DNA of 64,000 nucleotides, taken from NCBI RefSeq assembly GCF_001277255.1, contig NZ_CP012264.1:62001-126000 (forward strand), written 5' to 3'. The notes below the pieces were generated by a model. The model did no database searches, was not told where the DNA came from, and worked only from the letters and a program-made list of their open reading frames with translations. The DNA is from Cronobacter condimenti 1330. GTDB taxonomy: Bacteria > Pseudomonadota > Gammaproteobacteria > Enterobacterales > Enterobacteriaceae. Of the stretch, positions 1 through 7,412 are shown piece by piece. Position 1 is the stretch's first letter. Each line of letters starts with the position of its first letter. The translations under genes and the position numbers were made by a program.

Positions 1-387
1 CTGGTGCGCAAAGGCTATTCGCTTGGCGTGGCGCGTAAAACGCCAATCATCTGCGGACTGCTGATCTCCACCTGCATCATGGGCGCGAACTACACCAACG
101 ACCCGACATGGATTGTGGTGCTGATGGCGCTTGCCTTTTTCGGCAACGGCTTTGCCTCCATCACCTGGTCGCTGGTCTCGTCGCTTGCCCCGATGCGCCT
201 GATTGGCCTGACCGGCGGCATGTTCAACTTCGTTGGCGGGCTGGGCGGCATCACGGTGCCGCTGGTGATTGGCTATCTGGCGCAGGATTACGGTTTTGGC
301 CCGGCGCTGGTTTACATCTCAGTTGTGGCGCTGATTGGCGCACTCTCTTACATCCTGCTGGTCGGGGAGGTGAAACGCGTGGGCTAA
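1..387 (+). CDS. dgoT: D-galactonate transporter DgoT, C-terminal part (5' end outside window)
   Basis: An open frame runs from the first base of the window to a TAA stop, so the start lies upstream. The 128 visible residues are the last four or so transmembrane helices of a major facilitator superfamily anion:cation symporter. They match what I remember of the end of E. coli DgoT, including LVRKGYSLGVARKTP, GNGFASITWSLVSSLAPM and a C-terminus ending in LVG(E/D)VKRVG. DgoT imports D-galactonate with protons across the inner membrane. In E. coli dgoT also lies close to yidR, which is two genes further on here, so the neighbourhood supports the call. A related glucarate or hexuronate transporter is the alternative. 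Confidence 0.82.
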   Translation: MVRKGYSLGVARKTPIICGLLISTCIMGANYTNDPTWIVVLMALAFFGNGFASITWSLVSSLAPMRLIGLTGGMFNFVGGLGGITVPLVIGYLAQDYGFGPALVYISVVALIGALSYILLVGEVKRVG

Positions 388-433
388 GGCCCATAACGGA
401 AGGCAGGGACGCCCGCGACGGAATGCGCAGCCA

Positions 434-457
434 GCGCGCCGCCGGTAACCGGCGCGC
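434..457. terminator. GC-rich hairpin after dgoT
   Basis: A perfect 8-bp stem (GCGCGCCG / CGGCGCGC) with an 8-base loop lies 47 bases after the dgoT stop. The T-run is poor (GTTG follows), so it may be a weak terminator or an mRNA 3' end stabiliser. Confidence 0.35.
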
Positions 458-525
458 GTTGAGAATTACATAATAACAACCATAAACCTGCCGGGGATGC
501 CACGGCAGGCGACGAGGGTTCTGCT

Positions 526-1845
526 ATGCATACCGATCTGTACTCGACCACCCTGCGGCAGCTTAACGCGAAGATAATCCCGTTTATTATCCTCTGTTAC
601 TTTGTCGCTAACCTCGATAAAACCAACATCTCTATCGCGGCGCTGCAAATGAACGCCGATCTCGGCCTGAGCGCCAGCATGTACGGCCTGGGCGTCGGGA
701 TGTTCTACATCTCCTACATCATTTTTGAAATCCCGAGCAACGTCATCATGACGAAGGTGGGCGCGCGCATCTGGATCGCCCGCATTATGATCACCTGGGG
801 GATCGTCAGTGCAGGGATGTCGCTGGTGCAGACGCCGACGCAGCTCTATGTCATGCGTTTCTTACTCGGCATGGCGGAGGCGGGGTTCACACCGGGCATA
901 ATCTATTACATCTCCTGCTGGTTCCCGAAGAGCAACCGCGCGCGGGCGATGTCCTTCTTTTATATGGGATCAGTGATGGCCTCGATTATCGGCCTGCCGA
1001 TTTCAGGCTCGATCCTTAATATGCACGGCATCGCGGACATTGCCGGGTGGCGCTGGTTGTTTGCCCTTGAAGGCATTCCCGCCATCGTGCTTGGCATTAT
1101 GGTGTTGTGGCGTCTGCCGCAGACGCCGGATCACGCGCCGTGGCTCTCCGGTGAACAAAAAAACTGGCTGAAGACGCAGCTTGAGCGCGATAACGCCAGT
1201 GTGGAAGTGGGTAAACACCATAGCTGGACCAGCGCGCTGAAAAACAAAACCGTCCTGCTGCTAAGCCTGGTCTGGTTCCTGCAGGCGTTTGGCTCTATCG
1301 GCATTACGCTGTTTCTGCCGTTGATTATCAAAAGCATGGCAAGCGATCAGAGCAACATTGTGGTGAGTTTGCTTTCCGCCGTGCCGTTTATCGCCGCCTG
1401 CGTGTTTATGTATCTCAATGGTCGTCATTCCGACACCACCCATGAACGCGCCTGGCATCTGGGGTTGCCGCTGATTATCTCCGGCGTGTCGCTTGCGATC
1501 GCTATCTATTCCAGCAACCTGCTGGTGGCCTATGGGCTGCTGGTGTTGACCGTAGGTTTTAACTTCGCGCTGACGCCGATTTTCTGGGCAGTAACGACCG
1601 AGAAGCTGGCAGGTGTTGCGGCTGCGGCATCCATCGCGTTTATCAATACCGTGGCGAATTTTGTCGGCCTCGGCCTGCCGCCGATACTCGGCAAAATCAA
1701 AGACGCCACGGACAGTTACCATTATGGGCTGCTGATCGTGGCGGTCGCGCTGATCCTCGGCGGTATTATCGGTGTGCTGGTGTCACGCCCAGCCCGCCCC
1801 GGCGCGCCGCAGCAACCGGCCTCACTGAAACAGGAGTCACGATGA
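526..1845 (+). CDS. MFS transporter, anion:cation symporter family
   Basis: The 439-residue protein has about twelve hydrophobic helices, the usual length for the ACS branch of the major facilitator superfamily (phthalate, tartrate and 4-hydroxyphenylacetate type carriers). It has an acidic first-helix region (YFVANLDKTNISIAAL), the motif GMAEAGFTPGIIYYISCWFP around residues 118-138, and a long central hydrophilic loop near residues 195-240. It starts at an ATG preceded by GAGGG. Its stop overlaps the start of the downstream 2-hydroxyacid dehydrogenase by four bases (ATGA), so the two are almost certainly co-transcribed and translationally coupled. The likely job is proton-coupled uptake of a small organic acid that the dehydrogenase then acts on. 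The substrate cannot be read from the sequence. Confidence 0.85.
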   Translation: MHTDLYSTTLRQLNAKIIPFIILCYFVANLDKTNISIAALQMNADLGLSASMYGLGVGMFYISYIIFEIPSNVIMTKVGARIWIARIMITWGIVSAGMSLVQTPTQLYVMRFLLGMAEAGFTPGIIYYISCWFPKSNRARAMSFFYMGSVMASIIGLPISGSILNMHGIADIAGWRWLFALEGIPAIVLGIMVLWRLPQTPDHAPWLSGEQKNWLKTQLERDNASVEVGKHHSWTSALKNKTVLLLSLVWFLQAFGSIGITLFLPLIIKSMASDQSNIVVSLLSAVPFIAACVFMYLNGRHSDTTHERAWHLGLPLIISGVSLAIAIYSSNLLVAYGLLVLTVGFNFALTPIFWAVTTEKLAGVAAAASIAFINTVANFVGLGLPPILGKIKDATDSYHYGLLIVAVALILGGIIGVLVSRPARPGAPQQPASLKQESR

Positions 1846-2774
1846 AACAGACCGTCCTGAAACACGCTTATCTGCCGGATGCGCTTACCGACGCATTGCG
1901 CGAGCGGTATACGCTTTGCGAATACGCCAGCATGACAAACCGCGAATTTGCCACGATAGCGGGGGAGGTCACGGTACTGGTGACCAACGGCGAGGCCGTG
2001 GTGACGCGTGAGTTTATCGCGACGCTGCCTGCGCTCAGACTGATTGCGGTGTTTGGCGTCGGCTATGACGGGGTGGACGTGGCGGCGGCGCGGGATCGCG
2101 GCATCGCCGTTACGCACACACCAGGCGTTCTGACCGACGATGTGGCAGACCTCGCCATCGGCCTGATGCTCGCCACGTCACGCAGAATTGTCAGCGCCCA
2201 GCGGTTTATCGAGCAGGGCGGCTGGGTGCACGGCAGCTTTCCGTGGACGCGTAAGGTGTCTGGCGCGCGGCTCGGTATCTTCGGCATGGGCCGCATCGGC
2301 CAGGCCATCGCCCGTCGCGCGCAGGCGTTCGATATGACAATCCGCTATACCAGCCGCCATGCGCAGCCTGCATTGCCGTACCCTTTTGTGCCGGATTTAC
2401 GCGAGCTGGCGCAGGAGAGCGATTTCCTGATGCTCTGCGCGCCTGGCGGCGACGCGACACGCGGCGTGGTCAATGCGGCAGTGCTGGCGGCGCTCGGGCC
2501 GCAGGGCATGCTGATAAACGTTGGGCGCGGCAGCGTGGTGGATGAGACCGCGCTGATGGCGGCGCTGGACAGCGGCACGATTGCGGGCGCGGGGCTGGAT
2601 GTCTTCACGGATGAGCCGAACGTGCCCGCCGCCCTGCAACAGCGCGACAACGTGGTCATCACGCCGCATATGGCGAGCGCGACGTGGGAAACGCGGCGGG
2701 AGATGTCGCGGCTGGTGCTGGAGAACGTCAACGCCTGGTCTGCGGGGGCGCCGCTCGTCACGCCGGTGCCCTGA
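1842..2774 (+). CDS. D-isomer-specific 2-hydroxyacid dehydrogenase
   Basis: The 310-residue NAD(P)-dependent oxidoreductase has the family layout of a catalytic domain split around a Rossmann domain. The nucleotide-binding glycine motif GMGRIG is at residues 148-153. The expected catalytic triad is present: Arg229 in NVGRGS, Glu258 in FTDEPNVP and His276 in ITPHMASAT. The family interconverts 2-oxoacids and D-2-hydroxyacids in the cytoplasm; hydroxypyruvate and glyoxylate reductases are its closest general type. The four-base overlap with the upstream MFS gene points to a two-gene uptake and metabolism operon placed between dgoT and yidR. I do not assign ghrB or a specific substrate. Confidence 0.88.
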   Translation: MKQTVLKHAYLPDALTDALRERYTLCEYASMTNREFATIAGEVTVLVTNGEAVVTREFIATLPALRLIAVFGVGYDGVDVAAARDRGIAVTHTPGVLTDDVADLAIGLMLATSRRIVSAQRFIEQGGWVHGSFPWTRKVSGARLGIFGMGRIGQAIARRAQAFDMTIRYTSRHAQPALPYPFVPDLRELAQESDFLMLCAPGGDATRGVVNAAVLAALGPQGMLINVGRGSVVDETALMAALDSGTIAGAGLDVFTDEPNVPAALQQRDNVVITPHMASATWETRREMSRLVLENVNAWSAGAPLVTPVP

Positions 2775-2806
2775 CGGGCAATTGCCCGTACCGCATTTAT
2801 CTTTTA

Positions 2807-2836
2807 CCCTGAGGCCCTCTCAGGCTTCAGGGTTTT
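2807..2836 (+). terminator. possible terminator between dehydrogenase and yidR
   Basis: The arms CCCTGA and TCAGGG enclose a smaller CTGAG/CTCAG hairpin and are followed by TTTTC. It lies 33 bases after the dehydrogenase stop and ends just before yidR, so the TCAGGG arm may also serve as the yidR ribosome-binding region. Confidence 0.4.
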
Positions 2837-2842
2837 CTCTTG

Positions 2843-4105
2843 ATGAAACAGCTCACGTTCGCCCCGCGTCACCATCAGCTCACCAATATCAACGTCTGGA
2901 CCCCGGACAGCCGCTGGCTCGCCTTTGACGTGCGTCCGTCCGGCGCGTCGTTTACCGGTGAAACCATTGAGCGCGTCAATGTGGAAACGGGCGAGGTCGA
3001 GGTGATTTATCGCGCGCCACAGGGCGCGCATGTGGGCGTCGTGACAGTAAGCCCAACGGCAGCGCGGTATGTGTTTATTCACGGCCCTGAAAACCCTGAC
3101 GACACCTGGCATTACGACTTTCACCATCGTCGCGGCGTGGTGGTGGAAAACGGCGTTGCTGAAAATCTCGACGCGATGGCTATCACGCCGCCGTTCACCC
3201 CCGGCGCGCTGCGCGGCGGCAGCCATGTGCATGTATTCAGCCCGGACGGCGCGTGGCTGAGTTTCACTTACAATGACCACGTTTTACATGAGCGTGACCC
3301 GGCACTTGATTTGCGCAACGTCGGTGTGGCGCTGCCGTTTGGCCCGGTGACCCCGCCGTTGTCCCATCCGCGCGAATACGCGGGCAGCCGCTGGTGCGCG
3401 CTGGTAAGCCGCACCACGCCGACGCCGCGCCCCGGCAGTGACGATATCAACCGTGCCTATGAAGAAGGCTGGGTAGGTATTAATGGTTATCAAAAAGCAG
3501 ACGGCACGAGGCAACGTCGCGCGCTGGCGTTTATCGGTGACACGCTGACGCCTGCGGGCGTGAAAGCGCCTGAGTTGTTTATTGTCGACTTGCCGGAAGA
3601 CGAGCGCGCGTGGAAAACCCCGGGCGAGGCACCGCTTGAAGGTACCGACGCGCTGCTGCCCGCGCCGCCCGCAGGCGTGAGTCAGCGTCGTCTGACATTT
3701 ACGCATACGCGTCGTTACCCGGGCCTTGCCACCGCGCCGCGTCACTGGGTGCGCAGCAACCCGCAGGGCACCGCGCTGGCCTTTCTTATGAAAGACAATG
3801 GTGGCGTGGTGCAGCTGTGGCTGATTTCACCCGCAGGCGGCGAGCCGCGTCAGGTTACGCAGGGTGAGGAAGGCGTGGAATCAGCGTTTAGCTGGCATCC
3901 GTCGGGCGAGGCTATTGGGTTTATGCAGCGTAACCGCATTGTGCTTTGCGAGGTGCAAACAGGGGCTATCACGCCGCTTACGCCGGCGCAAACCGACGTT
4001 ATCTCGGCGGATGCCGTGGTGATTTCACCGGACGGAAAACGCATCGCCTGGATGCAAGAGACAGAAGATTTCCGCCAGATCTGGATGACGGAAACCGGGC
4101 GATAA
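2843..4105 (+). CDS. yidR: YidR family protein (DUF3748, TolB-like beta-propeller repeats)
   Basis: The protein is 420 residues from the ATG start chosen here; a TTG three bases earlier is less likely. It contains WD40/TolB-type propeller blades, recognisable by repeated SPDG, SPTA and SPAGG turns (HVFSPDGAWLSFTYNDH, WLISPAGGEPRQVTQGEEG, VVISPDGKRIAWMQ). I see no signal peptide, so it is probably cytoplasmic. The family is uncharacterised. The call rests on sequence character and on the neighbours, which follow the E. coli order yidR-yidQ-ibpA-ibpB. Its stop codon abuts the stop codon of the convergent yidQ with no base between them, so the two 3' UTRs must overlap. Confidence 0.85.
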   Translation: MKQLTFAPRHHQLTNINVWTPDSRWLAFDVRPSGASFTGETIERVNVETGEVEVIYRAPQGAHVGVVTVSPTAARYVFIHGPENPDDTWHYDFHHRRGVVVENGVAENLDAMAITPPFTPGALRGGSHVHVFSPDGAWLSFTYNDHVLHERDPALDLRNVGVALPFGPVTPPLSHPREYAGSRWCALVSRTTPTPRPGSDDINRAYEEGWVGINGYQKADGTRQRRALAFIGDTLTPAGVKAPELFIVDLPEDERAWKTPGEAPLEGTDALLPAPPAGVSQRRLTFTHTRRYPGLATAPRHWVRSNPQGTALAFLMKDNGGVVQLWLISPAGGEPRQVTQGEEGVESAFSWHPSGEAIGFMQRNRIVLCEVQTGAITPLTPAQTDVISADAVVISPDGKRIAWMQETEDFRQIWMTETGR

Positions 4106-4432
4106 TCAGGGCGCGGGTGGGATAACCGAGTTAATCGCGAAAGATTTTTTTTCGCTCTCTTCCACCCGCGATCTCACTGATTTATCGGTACGGAAAACAT
4201 CCCACGGGATAAGCAGCGTATCCGCAATAGCCGTGAAGGGGAGATCGAGCGCCACCAGCGGTTTTAACCCCCAACTGGTTTCGTCGTCTGACAGCATCGT
4301 CGCGCTGGCGCGTGTGCCGGGGTAAAGCCCTTGTTCGCCGCCACCTGTGTGCGACATCATGCTGGAGCAGCCACATAGCAGCAGTGCACCGCTGCAAAAA
4401 ATCATTTTCCCGAGGATATTGTTCATCTTCAT
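4106..4432 (-). CDS. yidQ: outer-membrane lipoprotein YidQ (DUF1375 family)
   Basis: The 108-residue protein has a lipoprotein signal peptide whose lipobox LLLCGC ends at Cys22. The mature part begins SSMMSHTGGGEQGLYPGTRAS and contains LDLPFTAIADTLLIPWDVFR, which matches my recollection of E. coli YidQ, a small lipoprotein of unknown function. Three in-frame ATGs (4453, 4432 and 4426) are possible. I chose 4432 because it gives a normal signal peptide (MKMNNILGK...) after an AAGAAG-like ribosome site. It is convergent with yidR. Confidence 0.85.
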   Translation of the reverse strand: MKMNNILGKMIFCSGALLLCGCSSMMSHTGGGEQGLYPGTRASATMLSDDETSWGLKPLVALDLPFTAIADTLLIPWDVFRTDKSVRSRVEESEKKSFAINSVIPPAP

Positions 4433-4607
4433 TCTTCTTTTACGTTGTCGCATCGCAGGCGTCAGTCATGAGATATAACGCCCCTGAACCAGAATGAATA
4501 GCGCGCCTTAGCCGTCCTGTGGCAGCGCTCGCAGTTTAGCATTACATGCTCTTATTCCCAGTCTACGCAAAGAAATGTAAATCGCCAAAAAAAGGCCGAT
4601 TTCGGCC

Positions 4608-4635
4608 CTTGAAAACAGCCGGGTCGCACCCATTT
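4608..4635 (+). promoter_or_regulatory. sigma-32 (heat-shock) promoter of ibpAB
   Basis: A CTTGAA -35 element at 4608-4613 is followed 14 bases later by ACCCATTT at 4628-4635. This is close to the RpoH consensus (CTTGAA, 13-15 bases, CCCCATNT). Transcription would start near 4642, about 95 bases before the ibpA start. Confidence 0.7.
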
Positions 4636-4639
4636 TTGG

Positions 4640-4736
4640 ATTGTGGAAACAGGGAGCATGCCGAACGGGTCTCCCGCCACAGCCGCCTGTCCTTTGAGGA
4701 GGGCGATGTTAAACCTCGCTGATTTCAGGAGTATGT
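4640..4736 (+). promoter_or_regulatory. probable ROSE-type RNA thermometer in the ibpA leader
   Basis: The leader ends with TCGCTGATTTCAGGAG a few bases before the ibpA ATG. The element UCGCU, of the ROSE consensus U(U/C)GCU, can pair with the AGGAG ribosome-binding site with an unpaired G, the arrangement known for enterobacterial ibpA thermometers. Upstream inverted segments (TCCCGCCACAGCCGCC and GAGGAGGGCGAT) can form the additional stems. Folding was judged by eye. Confidence 0.65.
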
Positions 4737-5153
4737 ATGCGTAATTTTGACCTGTCCCCGCTGTATCGTTCCGCCATCGGTTTTGACCGTCTCTTCAATC
4801 TGCTTGAGAACAACCAGAGCCAGAGCAACGGCGGTTACCCTCCATACAACGTCGAGCTGGTGGACGAAAACCACTACCGTATCGCCATTGCCGTGGCAGG
4901 CTTTGCAGAAAGTGAGCTGGATATTACCGCTCAGGACAACCTGCTGGTGGTGAAAGGCTCCCACGCGCCGGAGCAGAAAGAGCGCACCTATCTCTACCAG
5001 GGCATCGCCGAACGTAACTTCGAGCGCAAATTCCAGCTGGCCGAAAACATCTTCGTGCGTGGCGCAAATCTGGTCAATGGCCTGCTCTACATCGAGCTGG
5101 AACGCGTCATTCCGGAAGCGAAAAAACCGCGCCGGATCGAAATCGGTAACTAA
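4737..5153 (+). CDS. ibpA: small heat-shock protein IbpA
   Basis: The 138-residue Hsp20-family protein begins MRNFDLSPLYRSAIGFDRLF. The alpha-crystallin domain spans roughly residues 35-125 and ends with RVIPEAKKPRRIEIG, which carries the IxI-like tail. IbpA is a cytoplasmic holdase that coats aggregating proteins and, with IbpB, hands them to ClpB and DnaK. It is preceded by a sigma-32 promoter and a probable RNA thermometer, so expression should respond to heat at both transcription and translation. ibpB follows 112 bases downstream in the same direction. Confidence 0.96.
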   Translation: MRNFDLSPLYRSAIGFDRLFNLLENNQSQSNGGYPPYNVELVDENHYRIAIAVAGFAESELDITAQDNLLVVKGSHAPEQKERTYLYQGIAERNFERKFQLAENIFVRGANLVNGLLYIELERVIPEAKKPRRIEIGN

Positions 5154-5265
5154 TTTCGCCGGGGCCGCCGCGGCGACCCCTTTTTGTCGTCTCGTGCTCG
5201 CCGAACGGGAGCACAGCCAGTACACGCACTGGCGTTTTCACTCGCTTCAATGAAGGAGAGATACT
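5154..5265 (+). promoter_or_regulatory. probable thermosensor in the ibpA-ibpB intercistronic region
   Basis: The spacer ends with CTCGCTTCAATGAAGGAGAG just before the ibpB ATG. The segment TCGCTTC can pair with GAAGGAGA, again placing a U(U/C)GCU-type motif opposite the ribosome-binding site. A GC-rich hairpin (GCCGGGGCCGCCGCGGCGACCCC region) lies at the start of the spacer. Judged by eye. Confidence 0.5.
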
Positions 5266-5733
5266 ATGCGTAACTATGATTTATCCCCATTTTTCCGTCA
5301 GTGGATCGGTTTTGACAAACTGGCCAACGCGCTGATGAGCACCGCCGAAAGCCAGACTTTCCCGCCCTATAACATCGAAAAAAGCGACGATAACCACTAT
5401 CGCATCACGCTTGCGTTAGCCGGTTTCCGTCAGGAAGATCTGGACATCGAACTGGAAAACACGGTGCTGCGTGTTAAAGGCACGCCGGTAAAACCGGAAA
5501 ACGAACCGAAATGGCTCCATCAGGGCCTGGTGCTTCAGCCTTTTAACCTGAGCTTTACGCTTGCGGACCATATGGAAGTTTCCGGCGCGAGCTTCACCAA
5601 CGGCCTGCTGCACATCGATCTGGTGCGCAACATCCCGGAAGCGCTGGCACCGCAGCGTATCGCCATCGGCGAGCCGCGTACGCTTAATACCGAGCGTCCG
5701 GCGTTGACCCACAGCGAAACCGACAACGCGTAA
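5266..5733 (+). CDS. ibpB: small heat-shock protein IbpB
   Basis: The 155-residue Hsp20 paralogue of IbpA shares the start MRNYDLSPFFRQWIGFDKL and the alpha-crystallin core (DNHYRITLALAGFRQEDLDIELE; SFTLADHMEVSGASFTNGLLHIDL). A 13-residue tail follows the IAIGEPRTLN segment. IbpB is the partner holdase that makes IbpA-coated aggregates easier to disaggregate. It has a strong ribosome site (AAGGAGAG) buried in a potential thermosensor stem. A rho-independent terminator follows 12 bases after the stop, so ibpAB is a closed two-gene operon. Confidence 0.96.
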   Translation: MRNYDLSPFFRQWIGFDKLANALMSTAESQTFPPYNIEKSDDNHYRITLALAGFRQEDLDIELENTVLRVKGTPVKPENEPKWLHQGLVLQPFNLSFTLADHMEVSGASFTNGLLHIDLVRNIPEALAPQRIAIGEPRTLNTERPALTHSETDNA

Positions 5734-5745
5734 TCGCATGACGAT

Positions 5746-5772
5746 AAAAGGCCCCTTAACGGGGCCTTTTTT
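5746..5772 (+). terminator. rho-independent terminator of ibpAB
   Basis: A 10-bp perfect stem AAAAGGCCCC / GGGGCCTTTT with a TTAAC loop runs into a T-tract directly after ibpB. Confidence 0.9.
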
Positions 5773-5834
5773 ATGCCTGCCGTCCGGCGCTGTTTTATAG
5801 TCAACGTACGTTTTGCAACCACACCGGAGATCGC

Positions 5835-6617
5835 ATGGCACAGGAAAACCTGGCGCAAATGGGCGCAGCGCAGGTACGCAAAGGCGAGCGTGACGGCAAA
5901 CCGGTCATCGAAAAGCGCGGCGCGAGCGAAGTAGAAATCGCGTTCTATCGCGATAGTGCGGGCATGCTTTCTGAGCGCGGCATCCTTACGCCTGCGATGC
6001 TGGCACACGACGCGCCAACCGGTACGCTGTGGCTGGAGTTTATTCCGCACGCGGTTTCACTGGAGGCGCTAAGAAACGACGACGCGCTCTACCGTACGCT
6101 CGGCGCGCTCCATGCCGCGACGCCTGCCCCCGGCGCATGTCTGCATCCACATCGTCTGGCAGAAGAAAACGTGGCGCTGCTGTGCGAGGTGCTTTCGCCC
6201 GACGCCGATGCGCAGGCCCATCTGCGGGAAATAGCGGCGCGCAGCACGTGTTTGTTTGAGGCGAATACGCTGATTTCCGGTGACAGCAACGCGGGCAACT
6301 GGAGACGGCGCGATAACGGCGAGCTGGTGCTGTTCGACTGGGAGCGCTTCGGGCGCGGCAGCCCGGCTATCGATCTTGCGCCGCTGGTGAAAGGCATGGG
6401 CAGCCTTGCGGACTTTAACGCCATTCTCGCCCGTTATGCGCCCTGGGCACCACAGGCGGTCGATTTACTCGTCCCGTTGATTATCGCCAAAACGTGGATT
6501 GCAACAGACGTGACAGGCCTGCTGCACCGCCGCCAGAACCCGCAGCGTGCGCGCTATATTGACTGGTACCGGCAGGTGTTGCCAGGCTGGCTGCGTGAAA
6601 TGGCTACGGTGTTGTAA
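5835..6617 (+). CDS. APH-fold phosphotransferase family protein
   Basis: The 260-residue protein has the fold and motif order of the aminoglycoside/choline/homoserine kinase superfamily. The catalytic loop is ISGDSNAGNW, with Asp150 as probable base and Asn155 as metal ligand. The metal-binding DFG-like motif is LFDWERFG with Asp168. The usual HGD is SGD here. The substrate is unknown. The family includes sugar, choline and aminoglycoside kinases, so resistance should not be assumed. The start has a GGAGA ribosome site 8 bases upstream and lies 63 bases after the ibpAB terminator, so it is its own transcription unit. yidH begins 39 bases downstream. Confidence 0.75.
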   Translation: MAQENLAQMGAAQVRKGERDGKPVIEKRGASEVEIAFYRDSAGMLSERGILTPAMLAHDAPTGTLWLEFIPHAVSLEALRNDDALYRTLGALHAATPAPGACLHPHRLAEENVALLCEVLSPDADAQAHLREIAARSTCLFEANTLISGDSNAGNWRRRDNGELVLFDWERFGRGSPAIDLAPLVKGMGSLADFNAILARYAPWAPQAVDLLVPLIIAKTWIATDVTGLLHRRQNPQRARYIDWYRQVLPGWLREMATVL

Positions 6618-6656
6618 ACTGGCGGTCCGTGCCTTTCACGGCGACAAGGAGGCCTC

Positions 6657-7004
6657 ATGAAAATTTCCCGTATCGGCGAAGCGCCGGATTATCGCTTTTC
6701 GCTCGCGAACGAACGCACCTTTCTCGCGTGGGTGCGCACCGCGCTGGGCTTTCTGGCGGCGGGCGTGGGGCTTGATCAGCTCGCGCCCGATTTCGCGACA
6801 CCCGTTGTGCGTGAAGCCGTGTCGATGCTGCTGTGTTTTTTCGCGGGATCGCTCGCCATTTACGGCTATCTGCGCTGGTTGCGCAACGAGAAGGCGATGC
6901 GCCTGAAACAGGCGTTGCCGTACACCCGTATGCTGGCGTTTATCAGCGGCGTCATGGCGGTGGTCGCGGTGGCGGTCATGCTGGTGGTGTTCTATGCCGG
7001 ATAA
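6657..7004 (+). CDS. yidH: inner-membrane protein YidH (DUF202)
   Basis: The 115-residue protein has three predicted transmembrane helices (about residues 28-45, 58-78 and 92-113) after the DUF202 signature FSLANERTFLAWVRTALGFLAAGVGLDQLAP. It strongly resembles E. coli YidH, whose function is unknown. It overlaps the next DUF202 gene by 11 bases, so the two are translated together. The pair suggests a heteromeric membrane complex. Confidence 0.9.
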   Translation: MKISRIGEAPDYRFSLANERTFLAWVRTALGFLAAGVGLDQLAPDFATPVVREAVSMLLCFFAGSLAIYGYLRWLRNEKAMRLKQALPYTRMLAFISGVMAVVAVAVMLVVFYAG

Positions 7005-7341
7005 CCCACGCCCGCGCGATCCGGGTCTGCAACCGGAGCGCACGTCGCTTGCCTGGATACGCACGCTGCTCGGTTACGGCGCGCTGCTGGCGCTGGCGCT
7101 GCGCCACGCCTGGAGCAACGCGGGGCTGCTGTTATGGCTGGCGCTGGGGTGCCTTGCGGCGGTTGCGGGGCTGATTTACGCCTACGCCCGCAGGCGTCAT
7201 CTGACGGCGCTGGTGCGCGAAGATTTCTCGGCACCGGGCCAGGTACGCGCTAAGCTCTTAATTGCGCTGGCGGTCTGCGCACTGGCGCTACTGTTTCTGG
7301 TCACGCATGTGCGCACGCTGGCGCAGTTACTGACGGGATAA
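6994..7341 (+). CDS. yidG: inner-membrane protein YidG (DUF202)
   Basis: This is the second 115-residue DUF202 protein, with the signature DPGLQPERTSLAWIRTLLGYGALLALALRHAW and two further helices (about residues 49-68 and 90-112). It starts inside the 3' end of yidH. It resembles E. coli YidG in sequence and in partner. Its function is unknown. Confidence 0.88.
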   Translation: MPDNPRPRDPGLQPERTSLAWIRTLLGYGALLALALRHAWSNAGLLLWLALGCLAAVAGLIYAYARRRHLTALVREDFSAPGQVRAKLLIALAVCALALLFLVTHVRTLAQLLTG

Positions 7342-7412
7342 CACCGGCGCACTACCTGTCCGGCGTGGATCCGTGTTACATATTTCTGATTATTCTTCCC
7401 GATACGATCGCC

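Noticed and set aside
5835..6617. Aminoglycoside resistance gene
   Set aside because: The APH fold is shared by many metabolic kinases; nothing in the sequence indicates an aminoglycoside substrate.
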